Source of the DNA: Solanum dulcamara
Lineage: Eukaryota > Streptophyta > Magnoliopsida > Solanales > Solanaceae
Direction of reading: 5' to 3'
DNA: 64,000 bases
Assembly (NCBI RefSeq): GCF_947179165.1
Contig: NC_077245.1
Location: 46,959,286-47,023,285, forward strand
Below, piece by piece: positions 22,788 through 34,641 of the stretch (its first letter is position 1; the number at the start of each line of letters is the position of its first letter). The notes under the pieces are model-generated. The model saw only the letters and a list, made by a program, of their open reading frames with translations, was not told the origin of the DNA and searched no databases. Position numbers and translations under genes: made by a program.

Positions 22788-23358
22788 TGTCACGACCCAA
22801 CTCCATAGGCCATGACTGGTTCCCGATTTGGACACTCATACGTACCCTTATCCCCACTTAGCGTGTTAGCAGAATAAACAAAAGTAGAAATCAAAAAGGG
22901 GTCGCTAGAGAGCGCATGAGAACATATATAGCATAAGAGGGCCGTTAAGGTCATCACGGAACACAAAGCCCAAAACATATATACATAACCCACGTCACAA
23001 GTCTACAGACCTCTACAGAATGATAGCCTAGTCATATGATGGGACAGGGCCCCATCGTACCCTTAACCAACATGTACAAATGTATAACAGAAAAGTTAGT
23101 ACCAAAATAGGGCTCCGGATAAAGGAGCACTTCCAACCAACAGAGTGGATGTCCTAAGCGAATCGATCAGCATACCGAGTGTCTGTACCTACGTGCATGT
23201 AATGCAGCCCTTGAAGAAAAAGGGTTAGTACGGACAACGTACCGAGTATGTAAAGCATGGAATATTTTTCATAACCACAGATAATGTATGCAGAAAAATA
23301 TATGCCATATCTGGCCTCATTATGGGACTCGGTGAATAAATCATGGTCGCCGCCCCAT
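22788..23358 (-). mobile_element. Element 4 3' LTR, truncated
   Basis: 571 bp very similar to 24305-24945, lacking a roughly 65-bp segment near 23266 and everything beyond the CGCCCCAT at 23358. The missing start (about 2.2 kb) lies on the side facing the internal region, so the deletion removed LTR plus 3' internal sequence together, including the polypurine tract. Confidence 0.82.
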
Positions 23359-24304
23359 CACTATTTTCCAAAATGGAGGTACATAGACACAATACCCCTT
23401 TCTGCTTCATTAGATTTCATCCTTATCGTGCACCTGATGCTAACTTCTAATCTTACTCACAATCAAATTCTTTACTTACTTCTTTACTAGTCTCTCCGTA
23501 CTTCCATGATGATCCTCATTATATTCAAGCTATATTCTGCTCATGGTCAGTCCCGAAGGGTAATATTTGTTAACCTTTATTCACAACTCTTACTCTGGGT
23601 TAATTCCACCTAGTGGAGTAAGCGTACTTAATCCTTTATCCTTCCTCATCATTCTCATCCTTAATACCTCGCAAGCCGTCTTAAGAAATTCATATCCATC
23701 ACTATTCTTCTCATTATATCAGTATTGACCTTCTAAAATTACCACCCATACCGCAATTAACTTATTTCCCAAAGTCAGTTGTACTCCTAGTTTAGTCATA
23801 TCTTACCATTACCGTGGATACAATCTCTCAAGATATATTATAACCTTATATCTAATTCTCTTTCTATTTCCAAAAAAATAAATCGATAGAGTTTTCTCTA
23901 TATTCCTTACTATCCCAAACCTGCGCTCAGGAAATACCAACAAAGACTCACAGGGCCAATATATATATATTCATATCACCCTCACACAGGGCGCCCAATA
24001 TCAATAACAGTATAAAATAATGCACTTACCTCGTATGTCCAACTCGAACTGCACGCATTACACTTTCCGTCATTTTCTTCTATCGATATCATTCTTCAGC
24101 TGAAACCAAAGGTTAGTAAAAAAAGGAATTTCATTTCCTATGGCTGGGCTCTATCGCACGATATAAGACAAGAAGGAAAGATAACATCCTAAATGCCCTA
24201 TAGCCTCTTGTTTATAGATGTGGTGCACAACACACCGATAAACATGATTCTACTAGACACAGTCTGTAGATATTCTGAGGACCAAACCACTTTGATACCA
24301 CTTT
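23359..24304 (-). other. Element 4 internal region, non-coding
   Basis: No gag or pol similarity on either strand. At the 5' side the primer site TGGTATCAAAGTGGT (minus strand, 24286-24300) is followed by a leader containing CACCACATCTATAAACAAG and a TATCGTGCGATAGAG palindrome (about 24150-24165). Short AT repeats occur at 23960-23975. Confidence 0.7.
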
Positions 24305-27194
24305 TGTCACGACCCAACTCTGTAGGCCGTGACTGGTGCCCGAGTTGGGTACCCATACATACCTTTATCCCCACTTAGCGTGTTAGCAGAATAAACAAAA
24401 GTTGAAATCAAAAAGGGGTCTCTAGAGAGCGCATGAGAACATATATAACATAAGAGGGTCGTTAAGGCCATCACGGAACACAAAGCCCCAAAACATATAT
24501 ACATAACCCACATCACAAGTCTACAGACCTGTACAGAATGATAGCCTAGTTATACGATGGGACAGGGCCCCATCGTACCCTTAACCAACATGTACAAATG
24601 TATAAAAGAAAAGTTAGTACCAAAATAGGGCGCCGGACAAAGGAGAACTGCCAACCAATAGGGTGGATGTCCTAAGTGAGGGGATCAGCAAACCGACCGT
24701 CTGTACCTGCGGGTATGTAACGCAGCCCTAAAAGAATGGGGGTCAGTATGGATAATGTACCAAGTATGTAAAGCATGGACTATAATAGGTAAAGCCATTA
24801 CCAAAACAGAAGGTGCAAAAATGAGCAAAATATCCAGAATATCAAAATACTTTTCATAACCACAGATAATGTATGCTGAAAAACATATGTCATATTTGGC
24901 TCCATTATGGGACTCGGTGAACAAATCGTGGTCGCCGCCCCATTAATGGAACCACAGCACATCATAACTCCAGAGTAGGAAATATCTTCATAACAAATCA
25001 TATCATATTAGATGGTCATATCATATCATATGTGTACATAGCACATCATAACTTCACAAATCAAACCCATGTACAGGGCGTACCTTCCCCCTCATATCAG
25101 GGAATGGCGAATGATGTATAGAAGTATGCATGATAACAAAACCAAACCCAGGCTCGGTGAAGGAAGCATTGAGGCATCCACGAGTGGAGTAGTGAAAAAC
25201 TAAATGCACTTTAAATCATTTTTGAGACTTGATGGAGTTAACAAAATGAGCTATTATTCAAAAATCAAGACAAGAGTCGTATAAACTACCTTTTGAATAT
25301 CACTATGAGTTATATCCAAATAGAACTTTTGGAATCATATACATGTATCTAGGCACGATAAAATATCCTTTGGAAAATCAAAAAGTTGGCCATCCTAGCG
25401 GCTCTACGATTAGGAACTTCCTTGGAATCATATAAAAGTCATATACTTATTTCATAAAACAATGCAAAAAAGGAAGATTAGATTTATATACTTATGTCAA
25501 AACATTCCAAGAGAAAGAATAAGCTTTACATACTTATGCTAAAGACATGTCAAAAGAAGGAACGGTTAGCTTAACATACTTCTTATGCAGTATTCCTAAT
25601 ACATTCACGTCGTCGTCTCTTGAACCTATTTATCATGAAAGTAATAATATGGTTAATGACCCTTCACTTTCCAATTCCAACTCTACAACCAAGTATCCAT
25701 AGAGGTCATTTCCTTATCCATTTCCCTCGACTAGTTCATTACTAGTTCCTAAGTTACCAAAAATTGGGCAGCATCTCCCCTATAACTTCAACATCCCCAA
25801 AATTTCAACTTGGACACCATGTCAACAACCATATCAACAACAAAAACCAGCATCATATATACAAGTAAATCACTTCAACATTACTCAATACAACTCCAAA
25901 CCACTAGCTCAAAACTACAATATCAAAATAGAGTTTTTAACCTTTATTTCGTAAAATCTTTAACCATACCAAACGGAGGGAGGGGGGTCATGTGGCTAAA
26001 ACCAAAAGCACCCAAAAAATTTTTAGCACACTTTCCATCCTGCAACACACCATCAAACCAGCTGCAAACGCAGCACCACCATCACAACACACTATTCAAC
26101 TTCGATTTAGCTATAATGACTTCAATTTAGTTTGTTTCTACCGTCAAGCATTCTTATAAAACTTTTCCACTTACAAACTCATTAAATACATGTAATAGAC
26201 CTCATAAAATTATCATAAACTCTAGTTTGAAAGGGAAAACTTTACCTTACCCGAAACTCGCCAAAACTTGTCGGAACTCGCCTCGGAATTTCCTTTAGCG
26301 CAGTTGAAACTTCAAGGCTATTTGTTAATATTTTGGGGATTATACAAACCATAAATTTACATTACCAATACATTCACAAAAACCTTGGTATACCCTATAT
26401 AATTAATTCACGGAACGAAATCGGAGAACTTAACTTTTTCCTCTCCAAATCCATGGCCTTCTCTCTCTACGTCTCTAGTTTCTTCTCTATATTTCTCTTT
26501 TATTCATAAGTTTTCTAGAAATGTATGGAACTTTGATAAGTATTAAGACATATATATATAGAGGCCACCTAAAGGGGTGACACATGTCAACCCCTAAGTG
26601 GTGACACATGTCAAGCCCTAAGTGGTGACATGTGTCAAGCCCTCATTGGGCCAACACACCCCTTTCCTCCAATCATAGGCTGCCACATGGCATGTGGGTT
26701 CCACCACCATTACTATAGATACTTCCATGTGGCACTCTCTCATGCTACCACATGGCACTCTCTCATGCTGCCACATGACACTCTCTTTTTCCTCTCATGG
26801 GTTCGTAATCTTGTCTTACTTTATGAACCTATGTAATCCTTGCTACGTAAGTTTGGTATGTAGTCTAGTAGATTAAGTATGTAAGATTTCCAAGTTGGTA
26901 TCTTACGTAAATAAGATGTGTCCTATGACTCATCATTTAGTCTCCAACTTCTTCCGGATTCTTATAACTCTATTTCCAATCTTCTCTACTATGGGGTATC
27001 ATATTCTCCTTTCCTTAGAGTTGTTTGATAGAGTAATAGCCTATCCGGGTCACATGGTAACTTCTAAGAAGCTTTCATGAACTTAGGAATATTTCAAGAA
27101 ACTTAAGAAGCTCAAAATTATTTAAGTTTTAAGAAACTCCAGAACCTCTCATAGTACCAAAGTCTTTCGAAGTGCAAAAGTATGGGGTATAACT
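24305..27194 (-). mobile_element. Element 4 5' LTR (type B)
   Basis: A 2890-bp LTR. On the plus strand it begins TGTCACGACCC and ends GGGGTATAACT at the target duplication. It contains three copies of a GGTGACACATGTCAAGCCC unit (26575-26646), three copies of a CATGGCACTCTCTCATGCTG unit (26724-26786) and a single GAGTCCCATAATGG unit (24901-24917) that is expanded to twelve in the solo LTR at 42236-45376. Open frames inside it are not coding. Confidence 0.85.
26575..26786. repeat. Two adjacent short tandem arrays in type B LTR
   Basis: Array one (26575-26646): about three copies of a 24-bp unit containing GTGACACATGTCAAGCCC. Array two (26724-26786): about 2.5 copies of a 24-bp unit CATGGCACTCTCTCATGCTG plus four bases. 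Both are imperfect. Confidence 0.85.
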
Positions 27195-27199
27195 CTAAC
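27195..27199 (+). repeat. Target-site duplication of element 4, right copy
   Basis: CTAAC, identical to 22783-22787. Confidence 0.85.
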
Positions 27200-28135
27200 C
27201 CTCCTTCAAGAATGAAAAAGTTGCTAGAGTTGGTGCACTCTAATTTATACGGTCCAATGAAGACAAGGACACTAGATGGTGCACTCTATTTTTCCACTTT
27301 CATTGATGACTACTCAAGAAAGCTTTGGTTCTATGTCTTGAAGACTAAAGACCAAGTGTTGCGTGTCTTTAACGACTTCAGGCTTCAGTTGAAAGAGAAA
27401 CTAGAAGGAAACTGAACTATATCTGTACTGATAATTGTGGCTAATATTGTGGACCATTTGATGAATACTGCAGCATCAAGGTAGTAGATACCAGAAGAGT
27501 CCTCCTAATACTCCTCATCCTAATGGGTTGGATGAGGGGATGAACATGACCTTGATGGAAAGAGTTAGATGTTTTCTTTCTGAAGCATAGTTGTTGAACT
27601 CCTTTTAGGGCGAGGCCTTATTCACCGCTGCACATATTATTATTATCTCCTACTGTTTCTTTGCAAAGTGATGTTCCAAATAGAGTTTGGTATGGAAAGG
27701 ATCTTTCCTATGACCACTTGAAAGTATTTGGTTGCAAAACCTTTGTACATGTGCCAAAAGATGAGAGGTCAAAGTTAGATGCCTAGATAAGGCAATGCAT
27801 CTTTGTTGGATGTAGCCTTGATGAATTTTGTTATAGGCTACACGATCTAATTGGGAATAAGCTTGTGAGAAGTCGCGATGTCTTCTTCATGGAAAATCAA
27901 AACATTGAAGATATTGAGAAAGAGGAGAAGGTAAAATCTTCATGTTCAAAAGGAGTAGACCATTTTAATCAAGTTCCTCATACAAGTGTGAATGGCGTTG
28001 GTAGACTTGATGATCATGATAATGCTCAGAATCAAGTCCTAGATCAACCTGTTGATGTTCATGATAACAATGAGTTGTAATTGATGATGCTCCTACTAAC
28101 AAAGTTGTGGACCAATAAACTATTTCTCCTATGAG
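27200..28135 (+). pseudogene. pol: Element 3 integrase core, broken
   Basis: Continues the copia integrase after element 4. The first part (27200-27415) holds MKKLLELVHSNLYGPM and STFIDDYSRKLWFYVLKTKD, including the first catalytic Asp region. A frame change follows, then CTDNCG-YCGPFDEYC (about 27427-27475, second Asp), then PNTPHPNGLDEGMNMTLMERV (27505-27570), with the catalytic Glu position readable as E in LDEG. The end of the domain (VWYGKDLSYDHLKVFGCKTF, about 27690-27750; VRSRDVFFMENQNIEDIEK, 27862-27920) is the GKRSRDVVF-type boundary to RT. Stops at 27412 and 27786 confirm decay. Confidence 0.85.
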
Positions 28136-29765
28136 GTCCATAAGACAATGTATTCCTTCCTCTCACTATTCACTAATGAGTATGTCCTATTCACAGATGG
28201 GGGTGAACCAGAGTGTTATGAAAAGACAATGAAGATTACCATAAGGATCAATGGATTGAAGCCATTCAAGATTAGATGAAATCTTTGTGTGAGAATTACA
28301 CTTATGAGTTGTTGAAATTGCCTAAGGGCCTGAGAGCTTTGATGACCAAGTGGGTGTTCAAAGTTAAAGTTGAAGAACACAACTTGAAGGACAGGTACAA
28401 AGCTAGATTGGTTGTTAAAGGATTTGGTCAAAGGAAAGATATTGACTTTGATGAATTATTCTCACCTGTTATGAATATGTCCTCCATTCGTACAGTTCTT
28501 GGTTTGGCTGCTAGTCTAAGTTTAGAGATTGATCAGATGGATTTGAAGAAGGTCTCTCTTCACGGTGACCTAGAAGAGGAGATTTATATGGAACAACCTA
28601 AGAGCTTCAAAGTAAATGGTAGAGAAAATTTTGTGTACAAACTCAAAAAGAGTCTCTGTGGGCTGAAGCATTCTCCTAGATAGTTGTATAAAAAGTTTGA
28701 ATATGTTATAGGGGAGAAAGGCTACAAGAAGACTTCTTCATATCATTGTGTATTTGTATGAAAATTTTCTGATGATGATTTTATCATACTCTTGCTATAT
28801 ATGGATGATATGTTGATTGTGGGCAGAAATTTATCAAAGATTGACAAGCTGAGGAAAGAGTTGTGTAAGTATTTTTCCATGAAAGAGTTGGGTCATGCTA
28901 AGGAAATTTTGGGCATGAGAATTACTCGTCTCAAAGATAAAAGGAAGATTTATCTGTCATAGGAGAATTATATTGAACGTGTACTAGAGCACTTCAACAT
29001 GAAGAATGCTAAGCCTATTAGCACACCTCTTGCTGGTCATATGAAGTTGAGCAAGAAGATATGTCCTACAGCTCGAGAGGAAGAAGAGAACATGGCAAAA
29101 GATTCATATTCCTCCATCGTCGGAAGTCTTATGTATTTAATAGTATGCACTAGACCTGATATTGCTCACGCACTTTGTGTTGTCAACAGATTTCTCGATA
29201 ATCCAGGAAAACAACATTGGGAAACTGTAAAATGGATACTCAAGTATCTGAGAGGAAGCTTAGATAAATATGTGTGTTTTGGAGGATCAAATCCAATCTT
29301 GAAGGTCTATACATATGCTAATATGGAAGGTGACCTTTATATAACAGAAAATCCACTACAAAATATTTGTTTACTTTTTCAGGAGGAGCTATATCATCAA
29401 AGTCAAAGTTACAGAAGTGTGTTGCACAGTCTACGACTAAAACCGATTATATTGCGGCTACTGAAGCTGGCAAGGAAATGATATGGCTCAAAAAATTCCT
29501 TCAAGAGCTTGGCTTGCATCAAAATGAGTATGTCGTCTATTGTGATAGTCAAAGTTCAATAGACTTGAGCAAGAACTCTATGTACCATTCCATGACAAAA
29601 CACATAGACATGAGATATCATTCGATTTGAGAAGAGATAGAAGACGAATCTATGTAGGTTGAAAATATTTCTACAAATGTGAATCCCGCAGATATACTGA
29701 CCGAAGTGGTAACAAGGGATAAGTTTGAATTGTGCAAAGAACTTGTTCACATGAGCTCTCTCTAA
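28136..29765 (+). pseudogene. pol: Element 3 copia RT and RNase H, broken
   Basis: RT begins around 28250 (WIEAIQD then stop). The fingers and palm run in one frame from 28276 to 28683 (TKWVFKVKVEEHNLKDRYKARLVVKGF; LHGDLEEEIYMEQPKSF; SLCGLKHSPR). The catalytic LLYMDDMLIVG is at about 28795-28825, so the Asp pair is kept. RNase H covers 28999-29630 (GSLMYLIVCTRPDIAHAL; then ISSKSKLQKCVAQSTTKTDYIAATEAGKEMIWL; CDSQSSIDLSKN). Stops at 28681, 28759, 28960, 29628 and 29653 and one frame shift near 29365 inactivate it. The frame closes at 29763-29765 after CKELVHMSSL. Confidence 0.9.
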
Positions 29766-29813
29766 GAAGATGAATATACCTTCTTCTAGCGAATGAAATT
29801 GGAGGGGGAGATT
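29766..29813 (+). other. Element 3 polypurine tract
   Basis: A short spacer ending in ATTGGAGGGGGAGATT immediately before the LTR start TGTGGGGTCC at 29814. Confidence 0.8.
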
Positions 29814-30340
29814 TGTGGGGTCCAGTCCCCACTTTTATATTTTAAAAGAAGTTGCTTCCAACTTTTTGTTTTCAAAAGAAGTTGCTGGCATTTCAAAAAT
29901 GGCTGCCCAACTTTTTCTTTTTGTCAAGGGCTACAAAAGTATTGTGAACGGTGAAATGAAAATTTCACCAATAAAATAAGCTCTTCAGCTCCTCATTTGA
30001 TACATCAAAATTCAAATAAAAATATTTGAGCTGTGAGATGTTCCATAGACTAGATGAAAAAATAGTTTTTGAAGAAAAATAGAGTGTGAGTGATATTTTG
30101 TAAGGTGGAAACCGAAAGATAATTATTCCTTTTGAGTGTGTGGTAGTGTTTTTTAAGTATTATACTCAGTACTATCCAATGTAAAATTTTTTACTATATT
30201 GATATAACTTGCTTCTCTTGGCCATGGTTTTTCCCTTATTTGGGTTACCACGTAAAATTCTTACTGTCATTATTTTTTCCATTTTGCTTCTACTATTTTT
30301 GACTATATATATTTTTGTGTTAGTTCATGTATTTCCAATA
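29814..30340 (+). mobile_element. Element 3 3' LTR, also shared 5' LTR of a tandem copy
   Basis: A 527-bp LTR from TGTGGGGTCCAGTCCCCAC to TTTCCAATA (CCCAACA in the other copies). The first 18 bases form a GGGG-TCCAG-CCCC hairpin. It is followed by a primer site rather than host DNA, so this LTR stands between two internal regions. Confidence 0.85.
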
Positions 30341-30388
30341 AATTAGTATTAGAGAAAGATTTTATCTGAGTATGATCTGTGGTTGCAC
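30341..30388 (+). mobile_element. Start of a second copia internal region, truncated
   Basis: TAGTATTAGAGAAAG (primer site, degenerate) and TTTTATCTGAGTATGATCTG match 21295-21335 of element 3 in order. After about 47 bp the match stops within GCACATAGT, which also fits the reverse chromoviral LTR that follows. Confidence 0.8.
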
Positions 30389-31470
30389 ATAGTTATGCGA
30401 CAAGAGACTTTATATAAGGATCCCATATTTCGAGCCCCCACCTCAAATCCACATTTTGTTCTAAGTCAAATCTCATGGAAAACATACATAACATAGAAAT
30501 CATAATGACATATATCATAGTCATGATCATAGGTTTGAAATCATAGAGTAGCTCATTTTCATAACATAAGTGAAATGCGGGTATTGTCCTTCCACATTAT
30601 AAATCATACGTACATAGACATAATTCATACTTGGAAATTCATGATCATAGCTTATACTTGAAATTAGGGTAAGACATGAATGCATGATTAATTGAGATGA
30701 AAATCATGAAATTTACTTGGAAACATGTATGATCATATAGTTTCTATCAGCCCATACATAATTCATAAAGATAATATCATTCGAAAGTATAATTGAAAAT
30801 ATCCATAATTAAATCATAAACCCTAGAGATCAATGTAGGAGAATTAATCGAAAAACTTTTTAATTCAATACAATAACCATCAATTTCTATCAAAGTACAC
30901 TCATAATCATAATTTCAACCATAATTCATGCAATTAGACTAGAGATCATAATATCCATAAAATACCATACTTTAATTTGATAGAAAACATGAGAAATTGA
31001 ATAGAATTAGATGTTTAGGTTAATTTTTTTGAGCTGAATTAGGTCCTAAAAATGTCTAGTTTCATTAACTAACAATTAAAAAAAAGTTTTTAAGTGCCCT
31101 TACTTAAAACTCAATTTGGATGAAAATCATCGCCCAGGTCCGCGATGCAGAGGTGTACCCTGATAGGCTAATTTTGAACGAATGAGATTTTGGCCAGATT
31201 TCTACTCGGGGAAAAATTATACTTAACGGGAGCATGTCCATGACACGGACTTACCGCGCACTTTACTATTTTGCGTAGTTTTTTCGAAAAATCTATCTTT
31301 CGATATACGGGTCCTAAAAATCGTTCGAGACCATCTTCTCGTAGGTTTTGACCCCGTGATCAATATTCTAGACTGAGATTTGACAAAAAGATTAAGGATA
31401 ATGCAATACGTGAGTGGCCTATTCCCAAGGAATTATTAAGGCACTTGTGAGCATTTTGAGGAATGTTATA
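30389..31470 (-). mobile_element. Element 5 3' LTR, 3'-truncated
   Basis: 1082 bp aligning with 35400-36562. The LTR start (minus strand, TATAACATTCC for TGTAACATTC) is at 31470. The terminal roughly 760 bp are missing at the copia junction at 30388. Confidence 0.82.
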
Positions 31471-32479
31471 ATATCTCCCTATTGAGAACATTCATCCTCA
31501 AATGAGATTCAACTAATATAGGAAGGAAATGGAAAAAGGACTAGCAACCCAACATGAACATGAGGATACTTTGAAAAATGCATAGAACATGTAAACTTCA
31601 TACTTAACATAAGACATAGTCTATTAGAATACAAAAAGAAATCATTGGCACAATAGTATTTGGATCACCCACAAACATCCTCAGTATTGACACATAAAAT
31701 ACCGGATGAACAAAAACCAACTCAAGTGATAAGTCTAACTCATATGCTACTTTGTCAATGCGCTTCAATATTCTATAGGGTCCTATATATCTAGCACTCA
31801 ACTTCCCATTCTTACCAAACTGCATTATGCCTTTCATAGGTGAAATGTTTAAATACACCATTGAGCCATTTTCAGTATCTCTTATAAGCCTTACTTTCTC
31901 CATTGCATGAACTATCAAATCTGGACCAATAAATACCATCTCACCCACTTCATACCATCCCACCAGAGACGTACATCTTCTCCAATACAAGATTTCAAAA
32001 GGAGCGATTTGGATGTTAGAGTTGTAATTATTATTACATGCAAATTTAATCAATGGAAAATGCTCATACCAACTTCCTTTACTATCAATCACACATAACC
32101 TTAATATATCTTCCAAAGTTTGAATAGTTCTTTTACTTGTCCATTGGTTTGAGGATGAAAAGCAGTTCATAGCTTGAACCTAGTACCAAGACCTTTTTGA
32201 AACGACTTTCAAAAATGTGAAGTGAATTGGGTACCTCTATCCGATATAATTGACAAAGGAACACCATTGAAGTTTCACAAGTTCACAAATGTATGACTTA
32301 GCATAATCTTCGGCACTATAAGCCGTCTTGAACTAAATTTCCGAGTTTTTGATGCTCAACCTTAACTTGTTAACAATTAGGACACTTATCCACAACTCTG
32401 CTATATCCTTCTTCATGCCATTCCACCAATACACCTTAGGGCCCTCTAGCTCTATAAGAAATTCTATCCCAAGAGTATT
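31471..32479 (-). pseudogene. pol: Element 5 integrase, C-terminal two thirds, broken
   Basis: Reading from 32479 down: YWWNGMKKDIAEL (zinc region, with the CPNC pair degraded to VLIVNK), then a direct jump to an AEDYAKSYI-like region, so the part with the first catalytic Asp is missing. SDRGTQF-like sequence is near 32240. The Gln-Thr-x-Gly-Gln motif is followed by Lys (plus-strand TTTTAC at 32131-32136) where the catalytic Glu is expected. An open frame 32170-31604 covers RTIQTLEDILR ... [18 protein letters not shown], the WYEVGEM region and RYIGPYRILKRIDKVAYELDL. It lacks a stretch between LIRD and VYLNISPMKG that element 6 has. The polypurine tract on the minus strand (CTCAATAGGGAGATAT, 31471-31486) follows the 3' untranslated part. 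Confidence 0.82.
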
Positions 32480-32945
32480 AGCCTTTACTACCATATTTAA
32501 CAAACCCCGAGACCTAATAAAGAAATACATAATATATCGAACATCTACCCTTATGCCATCAACACTACATTCAAGACTAGTTCTATTACCATTCTAATAC
32601 ACTCACTTGAAACCCTTAATAAGAAGTCATTAATAACCTACTACAATGACTCATATATCCACAACCACATGTTCAAGCCTACCATTCTAACCACTTTATG
32701 GCTCCCTTGAAGTCAACATCACTTAATAATTTTCGTGTCTACCTTAGCATCTCTATATCCTCATTGGTATTCATTCCTAGAAAAGGTCACACCTATATAC
32801 TCGTACTTGTCTATTGCATACAACAAGGTCTCATCTAGATCTTTATCCATATCTATGACCCTAAATGGACCAAGCATACCATAATTATCACGATACGAAA
32901 TACCCACTCTTCCCCTAAATCTTCCCTAACTCATCCATCGAGAGC
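32480..32945 (-). other. Unidentified ~0.47-kb insert in the integrase zinc region of element 5
   Basis: It lies between the first His region (TKVHSSRW, about 32945-32965) and YWWNGMKK (32440-32475), where related elements have only about 16 residues. The stretch has a partly open reading (LLYAIDKYEYIGVTF and WLWIY pieces, with stops between). Element 6 has the same insert at about 37895-38390. I do not recognise its origin. Confidence 0.6.
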
Positions 32946-34423
32946 TATGAACTTTAGTCAATAACATTTCTCTTAGGCCATCTACCTTTGAAACTCCTAA
33001 GAAACCTTGGTAATGAAATACTCCATCTTCCCCTTGTGAGATAACCTCGATCTTCTCATCAAAAACCAATTTCTCATGCACTACCAATAAGAATTCCTAA
33101 CCATCTCAAATAAGAACACCACCCTCATTAGCATCATTCAAACTTACCCTTAAATATGGAATCACATAAGGATATTAATCGAAAAAGGCTCTAGTAAGAT
33201 TTTGGGACATACATCAAATATTATGTAAAGGCAAGAGGTAAGAAAGGATAATGTGACATCCATATAAATTAAAACATAAACATCAAAGTCAATCACCCGC
33301 AACTTACCCATAATCACATCAGGAGACTCCACAACATCTTGCCTAGCTTGAAATGCGTAGAACCTATCATGGCATGGGCCCCTACCTTGTTGAGCTTGTC
33401 CACCTTGAGTAGCTTGTTTTTGAGGACGTCCTTCTCTCCTCTTGTTAGGGCATTTGGAGATGTTGTGCCCAATTCTACCACATCCAAAATAAATACCTGT
33501 TCCCATCAAATACTTGTCCCCATGATTCCTTCCACACTTGGTGTACATAGGAAGAGTAGTACGACTAGAATTCAACCCTCTACCTTGGCCCTGACACCCT
33601 ATCCTTATCAAATATTTAGACCGCAGTTTGAGTGGAACCTTGACCTTGGAATCATTGGCCTTGTTGAAAGCGGCCATTATCATTATCGGTCTTAGTATTA
33701 GAAAATCCTCCTTCAAAATGATCCCTCTTAGACTCCCTTATCTTTCTCTTTTAAAGCTTCTATCCTTCTATTTATTTAGCATAGGTCATGAGCCAAGATA
33801 TGTCCATTTCTTTCACAAGAATAGCGGCTCAACATTCTCTAGAAACTAAGTCAGACACCCTCGAAATAAACTTACTCATTCAGGTATGAGAATCAATTAC
33901 CAAAGAAGGAGCATATTTGGAAATCTTTGTAAACTTGAGGGAATACTCCCTCACACTCATATTACCTTTCTTGAGGTTGATAAACTCCAACACCTTTTCC
34001 TCCCCTAACTCGAGTGGAAATAAACTTTCAATAAAAGAAACTTTTAAATCCTCCCAACCTATAAGCCCTCTTTTACCCCTTTCGGCCTACTATTGGTCAC
34101 ACCACACTCGACCGACACCCCTAAGGTTGTAGGCTGCCATCTTCTCCTTCTCTTCAGAAGACATCCCCATAATATCCATAATCTTATATACCTCATAAAA
34201 AAGTCTAGGGGATCCTCATCCCCTTCCAAATAATGGAATTCGCGAAGGTTCATTCTTGTGAAGTCTCTAATCTTGAAGCTGGTGTGATCATATATGGAAG
34301 AGCAATTACTTCTTGCTTTTCCAGTATGTAAGCTAGCATAGTGATAACAGTCCAAAACTCCTCATTAGTTACTTGATAGGGAAGATGACCATTAGCTTGA
34401 GGTGTTTGTGCTCTTGGAGGCAT
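32946..34423 (-). pseudogene. gag: Element 5 gag with direct joint to integrase N-terminus
   Basis: Gag starts at ATG 34423 (MPPRAQTPQANGHLP). The capsid part has FTRMNLREFHYLEG (about 34230-34260) and frame breaks. The nucleocapsid part 33716-33162 has CGRNHG and a zinc knuckle YFGCGRIGHNISKC (about 33465-33505), in which the first Cys is replaced. A protease beginning follows (MDVTLSFLTS ... CPKILLEPFS, about 33175-33255). At about 33150 the sequence jumps to the pre-integrase region (VISQGEDGVFHYQGFLGVSKVDGLREMLL, about 32975-33065). Most of protease, RT and RNase H, about 1.8 kb in relatives, are absent. Confidence 0.82.
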
Positions 34424-34624
34424 GTTCTGAAAATTATAAAGAACAACTATTAGGAGGGAAGGCCTTAGAGTACCAATCTATCGCATGATATCGATCATGA
34501 AAGAAGTCAGGATTTTCATACGACGCCCCATAGCCTCCTACTCATAAGTATGGCGCGGTTCACACCCATGAATAAGATTGTACTTGACGCGACATGTTGG
34601 ACACCCTAGGACACTTGAACCTGG

Positions 34625-34637
34625 TGCTCTGATACCA
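34625..34637 (-). other. Element 5 primer-binding site
   Basis: Minus strand TGGTATCAGAGCA: a perfect tRNA-Met-type site, 4 nt from the LTR end at 34642. Confidence 0.85.
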
Positions 34638-34641
34638 AGTT

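Larger units (their letters stand above)
22788..27194 (-). mobile_element. Element 4: non-autonomous LTR retrotransposon with very long LTR (type B)
   Basis: A 4407-bp minus-strand insertion with the 5-bp duplication CTAAC. Its 5' LTR is 24305-27194 (2890 bp) and its 3' LTR is reduced to 22788-23358. Both LTR copies share TGTCACGACCCAACTC at the low-coordinate end. The 946-bp internal part has a tRNA-Met-type primer site but no coding domain, so it is a derivative of an autonomous family. The high-coordinate terminus reads AGTTATACCCC where TGTTATGCCCC is seen in the solo copy at 42236. Confidence 0.87.
21123..30340 (+). mobile_element. Element 3: Tork/Tnt1-like Ty1/copia retrotransposon, interrupted
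   Basis: It has a truncated 5' LTR, a tRNA-Met-type primer site, gag, zinc knuckle, protease, integrase, RT, RNase H, a polypurine tract and a complete 3' LTR in copia order (integrase before RT). Element 4 is inserted at 22788-27194. Stops and frameshifts break every domain. Directly after the 3' LTR comes a second primer-site and leader copy (30341-30388), so the element was part of a tandem. Confidence 0.9.

Noticed and set aside
25810..26130. 106-codon Thr/Ser-rich plus-strand open frame
   Set aside because: Lies wholly inside the element 4 LTR, antisense to the element; low complexity.
33339..33695. 118-codon plus-strand open frame
   Set aside because: Antisense of the element 5 gag C-terminus and zinc knuckle; the same shadow appears opposite element 6.
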